NCBI GenBank assembly: GCA_934486455.1
Contig: CAKSPR010000001.1
Coordinates: forward strand, 1-64,000
From: an uncultured Eubacteriales bacterium
Lineage (GTDB): Bacteria; Bacillota; Clostridia; Oscillospirales; Acutalibacteraceae
Direction of reading: 5' to 3'
Length of the DNA stretch: 64,000 bases
Shown: positions 42,479-49,850 of the stretch, piece by piece
How positions within the stretch are numbered: the first letter of the stretch is position 1
How the letters are laid out: each line of letters opens with the position of its first letter
The notes under the pieces: model-generated
Seen by the model: only the letters and a program-made list of their open reading frames with translations
What the model was told of the DNA's origin: nothing
Database searches by the model: none
Translations under genes and position numbers: made by a program

Positions 42479-43662
42479 TTGTTTTCCACCGCCGTTTTCA
42501 AAAAGATTTCTCCCCGTTCCTTAAAATCGGGGCAAAGATTTCCGCCGCCCTGGGCAAAGCGGGGACTTCCGCCGCCCTTGCCGGAATAAAGGCCGTTTAA
42601 AAGCTCGCAAAGATATTTGCAGTCATATCCGCTGCCCTCTGCCGACGACAAAACGTAATTAAGCCGATCCTTCTCGGTGAAGACAAGCACAACGCAGGGC
42701 ACCGACTTTATCGCCTTGTTTAAAATTACCCTTGCCTCCTTTGCTCCGATGTTCTCGAGAAGGGCAAAGGAAAGACCCTTTTGCGCCCGGTCGCATATTT
42801 CCTTAACTGTATAGTCGGATAAAGCATCGGTTTTTTCCTTTATGCTTAAATTCTGCTCCGATATTTTTTCCTTCATATCCCTTATGCGGTCGGGCACCTC
42901 GCAAAACTCGGTGGAAAACATCTCGGCAACGGTTTTTGCGGTTTTGCTCTGATCCTCAAAATAATCAAAGGCTCTTTTGCCGCACAGAAATTCAAGCCGA
43001 CTTCCCGAGCGGTTCTTTTCGCATTTTATCACCTTTATTATACCCACCGTGCCGGTAAAATTTGCGTGGGTGCCGCAGCAGGTGCATATGTCGCCGCCCT
43101 CTATTTCCACCACTCTCGGACGGCCGCCGCCCTTTTCGGATATTTTTCTGACCTTTTTGTTTTTAAGCTGACCGAGGGTGGCATAGTAGGTCTTAACAGG
43201 CAGATTTTCGTATATCTGCCCGTTGCAAAGCTCCTCGGCTTTTGATATTTCCTCGGCAGTAACCTCACGGTCAAGGTCGATTGTGGCAAGGCTCCCGTTC
43301 ATATGAAAGCCCACATTTTTAATGCCGAAAAGGTGCCAAAAAGCGTAGGAAAGCATGTGCTCTCCGGTATGCTGCTGAATACTGTCAAGGCGATGTAAGG
43401 GATCCACCTCCATGTCGTACTCCCTGCCCTCGAAAAGGCTTTGGTCGCAGATGTGGATTATCTCTCCCCGATCGTCAAAACGGGTATCAAGCACCCTGCT
43501 TTTGCCCAGCCGCCCTCTGTCCCCCGGCTGACCGCCTCCCTCGGGAAAAAAGAGCGTTCTGTCGGTTATAACGGCAAAGCCTCCGTCGACAGCTTTACAG
43601 GCGGTAACGGTGCATTTACCTTTCAGCAAAAAGGAATCGGTCTCAAAAAGCTTTTCGGTCAT
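42475..43662 (-). CDS. alaX: Alanyl-tRNA editing protein AlaX-L with DHHA1 domain
   Basis: The 395-residue protein removes Ser or Gly wrongly attached to tRNA-Ala. The editing domain has FPEGGGQPGDRG, the zinc ligands in QQHTGEH and a Cys/His pair in CTCCGTH. A short coiled region (about 245-275) leads to a DHHA1 domain with the Gly-rich end GKGGGSPRFAQGGG. This long form resembles the C-terminal half of AlaRS without the synthetase. It is first in an operon with folA. Confidence 0.92.
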   Translation of the reverse strand: MTEKLFETDSFLLKGKCTVTACKAVDGGFAVITDRTLFFPEGGGQPGDRGRLGKSRVLDTRFDDRGEIIHICDQSLFEGREYDMEVDPLHRLDSIQQHTGEHMLSYAFWHLFGIKNVGFHMNGSLATIDLDREVTAEEISKAEELCNGQIYENLPVKTYYATLGQLKNKKVRKISEKGGGRPRVVEIEGGDICTCCGTHANFTGTVGIIKVIKCEKNRSGSRLEFLCGKRAFDYFEDQSKTAKTVAEMFSTEFCEVPDRIRDMKEKISEQNLSIKEKTDALSDYTVKEICDRAQKGLSFALLENIGAKEARVILNKAIKSVPCVVLVFTEKDRLNYVLSSAEGSGYDCKYLCELLNGLYSGKGGGSPRFAQGGGNLCPDFKERGEIFLKTAVENK

Positions 43663-43737
43663 TTTTATATCCTCCGCCCCCGGGCATATCGGTTTAAGCA
43701 GACGGCACGGGCGCCCCTGCCGTATCTCTCACTTAAA

Positions 43738-43765
43738 ATTATAAACCACCGAAAATAAAAGTCAA
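43738..43765 (-). promoter_or_regulatory. Promoter of alaX-folA
   Basis: The minus strand has TTGACT (43760-43765) and TATAAT (43738-43743) with 16 bp between. Confidence 0.65.
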
Positions 43766-43832
43766 GTAAAATGTCACCGACCCCCGCTCACGGAATAGAA
43801 TGGTATTGAAGGCTGGAAAGGAGGAAAAACTC

Positions 43833-43967
43833 ATGTGCAATAACAACTTCTTCGGTAACGCTTCAAACTGCTGGATCATCATGCTCGTTCTCTTACTGCT
43901 CCTCGGTTGCGGCGGCGGTTGCGCCGGCAACAGCAACGATTGCGGATGCGGATGCGGCTGTCAGTAA
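43833..43967 (+). CDS. Small Cys/Gly-rich membrane peptide (44 residues)
   Basis: The ATG follows a near-perfect AAAGGAGG ribosome site by eight bases, and the frame ends in TAA before a strong terminator, so it is a complete gene. The peptide starts MCNNNFFGNASNCWIIMLVL, forms one hydrophobic helix (residues 14-24) and ends in a Cys/Gly tail GCGGGCAGNSNDCGCGCGCQ. It contains nine Cys. Similar short peptides in Clostridia are sometimes labelled high-cysteine HCB-type proteins, and the function is unknown. A spore or envelope role is only a guess. Confidence 0.8.
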   Translation: MCNNNFFGNASNCWIIMLVLLLLLGCGGGCAGNSNDCGCGCGCQ

Positions 43968-43972
43968 AACTT

Positions 43973-44022
43973 AAAAATCGGGGGGCGGGTTCCTTTGCGG
44001 GAAGCCGCCCCTCGATTTTTGT
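43973..44022 (+). terminator. Terminator after the Cys-rich peptide gene
   Basis: A long imperfect stem begins AAAAATCGGGG (from 43973) and closes CCTCGATTTTT (to 44020), with GCCGCCC pairing GGGCGG inside. The arms give T-tracts on both strands. Confidence 0.8.
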
Positions 44023-44244
44023 CACAATTTCGGACAACCTCCGTAAAATATAACGAGAGGAAAATTTTCGGTATAAGACCGCTCCCTTCGGTCAACAATA
44101 TTTTTGAAAAAGCCCTGCGCTCCGCCCGACCTGCCGCTTGCCCAAGGCCGACAAAAGGTCGGATCGGAGACACCCGACGGCCGCTTCTTCTGCAAAAAGA
44201 CCGTTAGAAAAAACGAGCGGGGCAATGCAAAGGGAGGTGTTTTT

Positions 44245-44628
44245 TTGCAGATAAGACGAGGAGATATTTATTATGCCGATTTAAGTCCCGTGGTAGGCTC
44301 GGAGCAGGGAGGAATACGGCCGGTACTTATTGTTCAAAACGATGTGGGAAACAAATTCAGCCCCACCGTTATCGCGGCGGCCATAACCAGCCAAAGCCAA
44401 AAGACCAAGCTGCCCACCCATATAAAAATAAACTCGGTCGAAACGGGGCTTCAGAAGGATTCCATAGTGCTTCTCGAACAGGTCAGAACACTCGACAAGC
44501 AGCGGCTCAAAGGGAGAATGGGGGCCTTGGACAGCTATTCCATGGATCTCATCGACAAGGCTCTGTCGGTCTCCTTCGGCCTGCCCGGTCAGGGAGCACA
44601 AAACGCCGTAATTCCAAAGGCCCGGTAA
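44245..44628 (+). CDS. mazF: MazF/PemK-family endoribonuclease toxin
   Basis: The 127-residue protein has the MazF signature [37 protein letters not shown] and [13 protein letters not shown], matching EndoA/MazF toxins that cut single-stranded mRNA. I start it at a TTG behind GGGAGGTG, because the usual MazF N-terminus begins there. The upstream open frame is low-quality sequence. No MazE/EndoAI-like antitoxin gene is visible directly upstream or downstream, so it is an orphan in this window. Confidence 0.92.
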   Translation: MQIRRGDIYYADLSPVVGSEQGGIRPVLIVQNDVGNKFSPTVIAAAITSQSQKTKLPTHIKINSVETGLQKDSIVLLEQVRTLDKQRLKGRMGALDSYSMDLIDKALSVSFGLPGQGAQNAVIPKAR

Positions 44629-44629
44629 A

Positions 44630-44666
44630 AACGGCATTTCCCTTTTCCTGCCGTTAAAATTTTTTG
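44630..44666 (+). terminator. Terminator of mazF
   Basis: A 7-bp stem AACGGCA/TGCCGTT (44630-44636 with 44649-44655) is followed by AAAATTTTTTG directly after the stop codon. Confidence 0.7.
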
Positions 44667-44729
44667 CCGAGAAAAAAATCTGCCCGCCCGATTTTATAAT
44701 CGGGAAGGGCGTAAGACTTTTTTAACACG

Positions 44730-44776
44730 AAATCCCCGCCGCCGAAGCTAAGCCTCGGCGGCGGGGATTTATTTTG
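44730..44776. terminator. Strong bidirectional terminator
   Basis: A perfect 16-bp stem (44730-44745 with 44755-44770) with a 9-base loop has ATTTTG on the plus side and CGTGTTAAAAAAG on the minus side. It lies about 50 bp past the stop of the GH36-like gene. Confidence 0.8.
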
Positions 44777-44824
44777 TCGGTTTAGCCCATTACCCGCTCG
44801 GCATTTTTCAAGGCCGACTCGGTT

Positions 44825-47800
44825 TTACTGAGCATGCTTTATCCAGATAATATCCGAATCAACCGCGTCATTAAGGGTCAGGGTGACGCCGATGTTCATA
44901 AGGTCCCTGCCGGTCATGTTAAACTTAACGGCGCTGTTGTCCTCGGATTCGAGCGTATACCTCTGCTTGGGATCGAGGCCTCTGAGCTTGATGGTTTTGG
45001 TTTTTCCGCCTTGCTCCGAGGGTTTGAAAACAAACAAGGCACCCTTGATCTCGTTTTCGCTGTCGTCGTCGATATACTGGATACCGTCCCAGTTAACTCC
45101 GTCGGGGCGGGGAAGAACATGGTAAAGATCGGCGTTCTTTGCCAGATGTCTGATCTTCTGCTTGTACATTCTGATGTACTTGTCGTAATATTCCTCGAGG
45201 CCGAACTGGAGGCTTCCGTTCTTGGGTCCCGACCAGCTTGCGAACATTATGCTTCCCATAATTACACTTCTGAAACCGAAGTCGGGATTTGTTCCCTTGA
45301 TGTAATACTTGGAGCAGCCGGGCATGCACTTATCCATGTTGGCGGGAGCCTGAAGCTGAGCCGCGGGGAAGCAGTAGGAGGAATCGTAGAAGGTGGTGCG
45401 CAGGCTGTTGAAGTCGGCCGAGTCGTCGTTGTTGATGTAGACGGTGCGGGAGAGGGTTGCGAAATCTTTAAGGCTTCCGCCGCTGGAGCAGTTCTCGTAG
45501 CGGAACTGATCGTAGTTTGCATAGAGATAATCCACTATCTCGTAGAAGCCGGTGGCATTCCAGTACTGAACATCGGTTCCGTTTGCGAAGTGGCGGTTAT
45601 CCTTATCGGAGCTTTCGGCGATAGGCTCAAAGTCGGTTCTCCATGTACGCACGCCGTTGCCCTTAAAGAAGCCGAGCAACTTGTCTTTAAGCCAGTTTAC
45701 GCAGTCCTTATTTCCCAGATCGGCAAAGTTGCCGTCGGTGTTGGTGTAATGTACAAACCATTCGGGATGTCCGTTTTCTCCGCGGGAGGTAAGGGCGTCG
45801 GGGTTTTCGTTTTTGGCGTCGTGGAGCAGTACGTATGTGGTAAGGTTAATGCCCCTTTCGGTGCAAAGGGCGGCAAATTCTTTAAGATCGTTACAGCCGT
45901 AGGACTTTATATTTGCAATATATCTGGGGTCTCTGACCTCGTTCCAGTCGCCTTCGATTCCGCCCCAGCCGTTGACAATCTTGTTATCAGAACCGGCCCA
46001 CCAGCCGTTGTCCCACTTGACCGATTCCATTCCGCCGACCCTGTCGACCTCAAGGCCGACCTGCATATCCATCTGGGTGTAAGGCTCGTTGGGATCTTCT
46101 CTGATTATCGCGGGGGTCTTGGTGTTGTAGAACCAACGCTTAAACTCGTTGCTTCCTTCCTCGATGTCGCCGAGATAGGTGCCGAAATAAACGGTCGGGA
46201 TGTCGAGAGCGGTACCGCCTTCGACCCTTGTCTTAAAGTTTGCAAAATAAACACTCATCGAAACGGTGCTGCCGTTTCTCTTGGCCATCATGCTTCCCGT
46301 GGGCCATTCGAGAGCGGCATAAAAGCCCTTGGTGCCGTAATCGATGTATATCATGGGAACATCGTCGGAGCCGCCCTGGCTGGTGGAGGTGGTGGTTACA
46401 ACCGCCCCGCCGTCGACCAAGGCAGACATCTGCAGCCCGTCGGGATAGTATGTCTGTCCCTCGGTGCGTATTTTAAGAGCGGTAGGCTCTCCCTCCCCGC
46501 CGGCTCCGACGTTGAAGAAGTCCTGAAGGTTAACGGTTATTTTTTGTTCGTTTTTGTTCACGAGTTTTTCGGAAAACTGGAAGGGGCCTGCGTCGTCGTC
46601 CGAGCAAACGGCATATATCTCATAATCAAAGCCCGCCGTACCGTCGGTATATGTGACCTTAAATCCGGTCAGTCCCTTGTTGCCCGAAACGTCGCTTTCG
46701 GTGGTCTTGTATTTTTCCATTCCGGCATATTTCCACTTGAATGCGACGGTGGTGCCGTTTGCCTCATAGGAGGTGGGCATGGATATCATAACCGGCTCGG
46801 TTATCATTTCTGTGTCGTCGCCGTCGTTTTTAAGAGAGGTTACGGAAGCGCCCTTTTTGGAAACCGACAGCTCAAGCTGGGATTTCTTTGCTTTAAGCAC
46901 CGCAACCTGATCCTCTGTGGGGAAGCGGGTTATTATTCCAACGCACTTTTGAAGTATAAGCAGTGCCGAAAGGCCGGTCACGGTATCGTTTTCGGTAACC
47001 CTTGCCGCCTTCATGCCCACGCCGTCGACCGTGATTTTTTTAACCGCCAGCTCAAGAGCCGCAAGAGCGTCGTTTACTTCAAGCCTGCCGTTTTGGTCAA
47101 CATCTCCCGGGATTACCGCATTGTATCTGTCAAGGAGCTCCCGGGCCGCCTTTTCAAAGCTGCCGTCAACACCGGCCTTATCGCCCTTAATAAGGTTTTC
47201 GTAGGCGCTAATCGCTCTTTCAAGCATTTCGCAGTTGTCGTCGTTAACGGTGTCGGCATTGGGGATCTTGGAAATAAGATCCCTTGCCACCTCTATCTCA
47301 TCGGGGTGGGTGATGTCGGGGAGATTTGCGGCGGATTTTTCGACGGTGGAAATGGTGATCTTATTCTCGTCGCCGGCATAATATGTGCCGATGGGGCGGT
47401 ATTCCTTGCCTCCGTCCTTAAAAGCATATTCCATGATCTCGTCATTGCGGGTTATGCGGATGTTGTCGAAATATGCGGTGGTCTTGCCGGTAAAGCCCTC
47501 AAAGGCGACAATAATAAAGTTGTCGGAGGTGCCGTTTACCACGGCGTTAAGCTTGACCTTTCTGGAATACCATTTGCCGTGTGCATATTCGCTTAAATCG
47601 GCGCTGGGATGTCCTTTGATTCCGTTTGTGTCTCTGAAGTCGTCCCAGTCGCGGCAATATCTGCTGCCCTCTCCCGCGAAGTCGAGACCGCCGACGCCTG
47701 CAACGGCATCTTTAAGGTAGACATCATATTCGAGATAATCTCCGTCCTGAATTTCAGGGGTAAGCCATCCGAGTCTTACATAGCTAAGGTGGGATGCGCC

Positions 47801-47926
47801 GGTTCCGTCAAAGTCGATTTTCAGTATTTTTTCCGTTTCTTCGTCGGCAAAGGAAACGCCCGAAAGAAGAACACAACAGCTGAAAATCATTGACAATGCA
47901 AGAACCAAGGAAATGATTTTTTTCAT
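44825..47926 (-). CDS. Secreted GH36-like alpha-galactosidase with internal dockerin
   Basis: The 1033-residue protein starts with a signal peptide (MKKIISLVLALSMIFSCC...). A carbohydrate-binding-like beta module (30-165) is followed by a linker. A type I dockerin lies at about 272-332 (first repeat GDVDQNGRLEVNDALAALELA intact, second TENDTVTGLSALLILQK degenerate). A second beta region is followed by a catalytic part like GH36/clan GH-D, with WRTDFEPI as the probable nucleophile region and RYENCSSGGSLKD as the acid/base region. A dockerin in the middle rather than at the end is unusual. I start it at the ATG after GAGGT. Confidence 0.8.
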   Translation of the reverse strand: MKKIISLVLALSMIFSCCVLLSGVSFADEETEKILKIDFDGTGASHLSYVRLGWLTPEIQDGDYLEYDVYLKDAVAGVGGLDFAGEGSRYCRDWDDFRDTNGIKGHPSADLSEYAHGKWYSRKVKLNAVVNGTSDNFIIVAFEGFTGKTTAYFDNIRITRNDEIMEYAFKDGGKEYRPIGTYYAGDENKITISTVEKSAANLPDITHPDEIEVARDLISKIPNADTVNDDNCEMLERAISAYENLIKGDKAGVDGSFEKAARELLDRYNAVIPGDVDQNGRLEVNDALAALELAVKKITVDGVGMKAARVTENDTVTGLSALLILQKCVGIITRFPTEDQVAVLKAKKSQLELSVSKKGASVTSLKNDGDDTEMITEPVMISMPTSYEANGTTVAFKWKYAGMEKYKTTESDVSGNKGLTGFKVTYTDGTAGFDYEIYAVCSDDDAGPFQFSEKLVNKNEQKITVNLQDFFNVGAGGEGEPTALKIRTEGQTYYPDGLQMSALVDGGAVVTTTSTSQGGSDDVPMIYIDYGTKGFYAALEWPTGSMMAKRNGSTVSMSVYFANFKTRVEGGTALDIPTVYFGTYLGDIEEGSNEFKRWFYNTKTPAIIREDPNEPYTQMDMQVGLEVDRVGGMESVKWDNGWWAGSDNKIVNGWGGIEGDWNEVRDPRYIANIKSYGCNDLKEFAALCTERGINLTTYVLLHDAKNENPDALTSRGENGHPEWFVHYTNTDGNFADLGNKDCVNWLKDKLLGFFKGNGVRTWRTDFEPIAESSDKDNRHFANGTDVQYWNATGFYEIVDYLYANYDQFRYENCSSGGSLKDFATLSRTVYINNDDSADFNSLRTTFYDSSYCFPAAQLQAPANMDKCMPGCSKYYIKGTNPDFGFRSVIMGSIMFASWSGPKNGSLQFGLEEYYDKYIRMYKQKIRHLAKNADLYHVLPRPDGVNWDGIQYIDDDSENEIKGALFVFKPSEQGGKTKTIKLRGLDPKQRYTLESEDNSAVKFNMTGRDLMNIGVTLTLNDAVDSDIIWIKHAQ

Positions 47927-47971
47927 TCGGTTTACCTCACAATCAAAAATAAAATAAGGAAAGCAAGTTAT

Positions 47972-47997
47972 TTGCAACAATATAATACCATTTGCAA
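47972..47997. promoter_or_regulatory. Paired TTGCAA sites over the GH36-like gene promoter
   Basis: Two palindromic TTGCAA words (47972-47977 and 47992-47997) lie 20 bp apart, centre to centre, around the -10. This is two helical turns and looks like an operator, for example for a sugar-responsive repressor. Confidence 0.35.
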
Positions 47998-48010
47998 GCT
48001 TTCATGTCAA
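47982..48010 (-). promoter_or_regulatory. Promoter of the GH36-like gene
   Basis: The minus strand has TTGACA (48005-48010) and TATTAT (47982-47987) with 17 bp between and a TG one base before the -10. Confidence 0.8.
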
Positions 48011-48080
48011 GCATTCAGCAAGGGCTTTTGCGGTGTTTTCAACGATTTGTTCCGAGAAAAAGCAGCATAAAAGCAGCATA

Positions 48081-48117
48081 AAAACAGCCCTTCTCCAAAA
48101 CCTCGGAAAAGGGCTGC
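48081..48117 (-). terminator. Terminator of cca
   Basis: Stem CAGCCCTT/AAGGGCTG (48086-48093 with 48110-48117) is followed on the minus strand by TTTTTATG. A short tandem AAAGCAGCAT repeat lies beside it. Confidence 0.75.
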
Positions 48118-48195
48118 TCTTCGCTCGTTTTATTCCTTTTTTTGCAGGCTTCGGGCGGTTGTGCCCGCTTGCCCTCCGCCCGACCCCTTCGGATT

Positions 48196-49587
48196 TCATT
48201 TGCGGTTATTTTCTACGATGCTTTTTGCAAGGGTCAAAAGCGCCTCTCTGTCGTTTTTCGTCGCACCGCTTACAACGCTTTCGAAAATTTCGTCCAATAT
48301 CTCGCCTATTCTTTTATCGGGTTTTTGCCCCATGGCGATTAAATCCCTGCCGTTAATTTTCAGCTGCGCCTTGGAAAGACATTCGTTTTCTCTTATTATC
48401 TCCCTTGCCGTCCGCTCGACCGCCTCGATGTCGGAAACGTCTCTGTGGCCTTCCGAATGAGCGGCTCTGTCGGCCTTTTTAAGATCGCAAAGGGCAAAGA
48501 AGTTCTTTTCGCCCGTCTTTATGAGCATTTTTTTGACCGCCGCCTTTTTGTCGGCAATGTCGCTGTCGTGATAAAAAATGAGCTTCTCGACACTCTCGCA
48601 AAGGCGATTGTCGGCTTTGAGGCGTCTAAGGACGGTTTTTGCCGTTTCGGCCGACACCTTCGGGTGGCCGTAAAAATGCCCAATCCCCTTTTCGTCGGTG
48701 AAAAATGTCGAAGGCTTTCCGACATCGTGCAAAAGGGCGGCATACCGTGTTTCCCGATTGGGCTTTGTGCAGCCCACGGTATAGGCGATATGGGTGTACA
48801 CATCATACTCATGATAGGGGTTTTTCTGGTCGAAATCAAAGCAGGGTATAAGCTCGGGCAAAACAACGGCAAATATGTCGCGGAACTGCAAAAGAAGCCT
48901 TGTTACCGTCTGACCGTTCCCGCAAAGGATTCCCGAAAGCTCGGCAAAAATGCGTTCGGCCGAAATGCTTTTTAAAAGCCGACGCTTTTTTATCATGCTC
49001 TCGGCGGTTTTTTGTTCTATGGAAAATCCCAGTCTCGCCGAAAATCTCAGCGCTCTGAGTATTCTCAAGGCGTCCTCCTCAAACCTCCTGTCGGGATCGC
49101 CCACACAGCGGATTATGCCGTTTTTAAGGTCGTTTTGCCCTCCGAACAGGTCGACAAGACCGCTGTCGTCATTATATGCCAGCGCGTTAACGGTAAAATC
49201 CCGCCTTGAAAGGTCTTCCTGAAGGGAGGCGGTAAAGCTCACCCTGTCGGGGCGGCGGTGGTCGGTATATTTCCCGTCGGTACGAAAGGCGGTTACCTCA
49301 ACATTGTGTCCGCCGCTTCTGACCGTCAGTGTGCCGTGGGAAATGCCGGTCTCGATAACCGTAAAGTCGGAAAAAACCTCTTTCATGCGGACAGGATCGG
49401 CCGAGGTGGTCAGGTCAAAATCGTGAGGCTCCTTTAAAAGCAGACTGTCCCTTACGCATCCTCCGACGGCATAAACCTCAAAGCCGTTATGAGAAAGAGG
49501 ATCCATAACAGCCCTGACATAATCGGGTATTTTCATTTTAAATGGGTTTGCGCCGAGTTTTTCTGCATTTGCTATATCACTGCTCAT
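48196..49587 (-). CDS. cca: CCA tRNA nucleotidyltransferase with HD domain
   Basis: The 463-residue enzyme adds or repairs the CCA end of tRNAs. It has YAVGGCVRDSLL, HDFDLTTSA (metal aspartates), RRDFTVNALAY and a middle HD phosphohydrolase-like domain (LLHDVGKPSTF, FYHDSDIADK). The start is uncertain. The first ATG lies almost at the predicted transcript start, and a second ATG at 49536 (MKIPDYVRAVMDP) fits the usual family N-terminus, but neither has a ribosome site. It stands alone with its own promoter and terminator. Confidence 0.94.
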   Translation of the reverse strand: MSSDIANAEKLGANPFKMKIPDYVRAVMDPLSHNGFEVYAVGGCVRDSLLLKEPHDFDLTTSADPVRMKEVFSDFTVIETGISHGTLTVRSGGHNVEVTAFRTDGKYTDHRRPDRVSFTASLQEDLSRRDFTVNALAYNDDSGLVDLFGGQNDLKNGIIRCVGDPDRRFEEDALRILRALRFSARLGFSIEQKTAESMIKKRRLLKSISAERIFAELSGILCGNGQTVTRLLLQFRDIFAVVLPELIPCFDFDQKNPYHEYDVYTHIAYTVGCTKPNRETRYAALLHDVGKPSTFFTDEKGIGHFYGHPKVSAETAKTVLRRLKADNRLCESVEKLIFYHDSDIADKKAAVKKMLIKTGEKNFFALCDLKKADRAAHSEGHRDVSDIEAVERTAREIIRENECLSKAQLKINGRDLIAMGQKPDKRIGEILDEIFESVVSGATKNDREALLTLAKSIVENNRK

Positions 49588-49594
49588 ATAATTT

Positions 49595-49623
49595 ATATTA
49601 AATCCAAATTGTTAAAATTTCAA
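49595..49623 (-). promoter_or_regulatory. Promoter of cca
   Basis: The minus strand has TTGAAA (49618-49623) and TAATAT (49595-49600) with 17 bp between. Transcription would begin within a few bases of the first cca ATG. Confidence 0.6.
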
Positions 49624-49850
49624 GGCTTTTTAAGCAATTCATATCCAGTTCAAAAAATCGTCTTATACTTTGCAAAACGGCCGCGGAGAAATTTGCCGGC
49701 AAGCGCGCAGCACTGCAACTCTGCCGACGGCAGCGATTTTACCGATGACCGCAAGCCGACGAAAGCGGGAACATACCGAAAAACGGCAGGCGTTATTGCG
49801 GTAAAAAGGGCGGCCGAAGCCTAAAACCGACATCTTACGGGAGGGATTTT

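Noticed and set aside
44834..47596. Very long open frame (about 920 codons) antisense to the GH36-like gene
   Set aside because: It is the mirror of a clear secreted enzyme with signal peptide and domains. Its own translation is low-complexity with no ribosome site. Codon bias leaves the opposite strand open.
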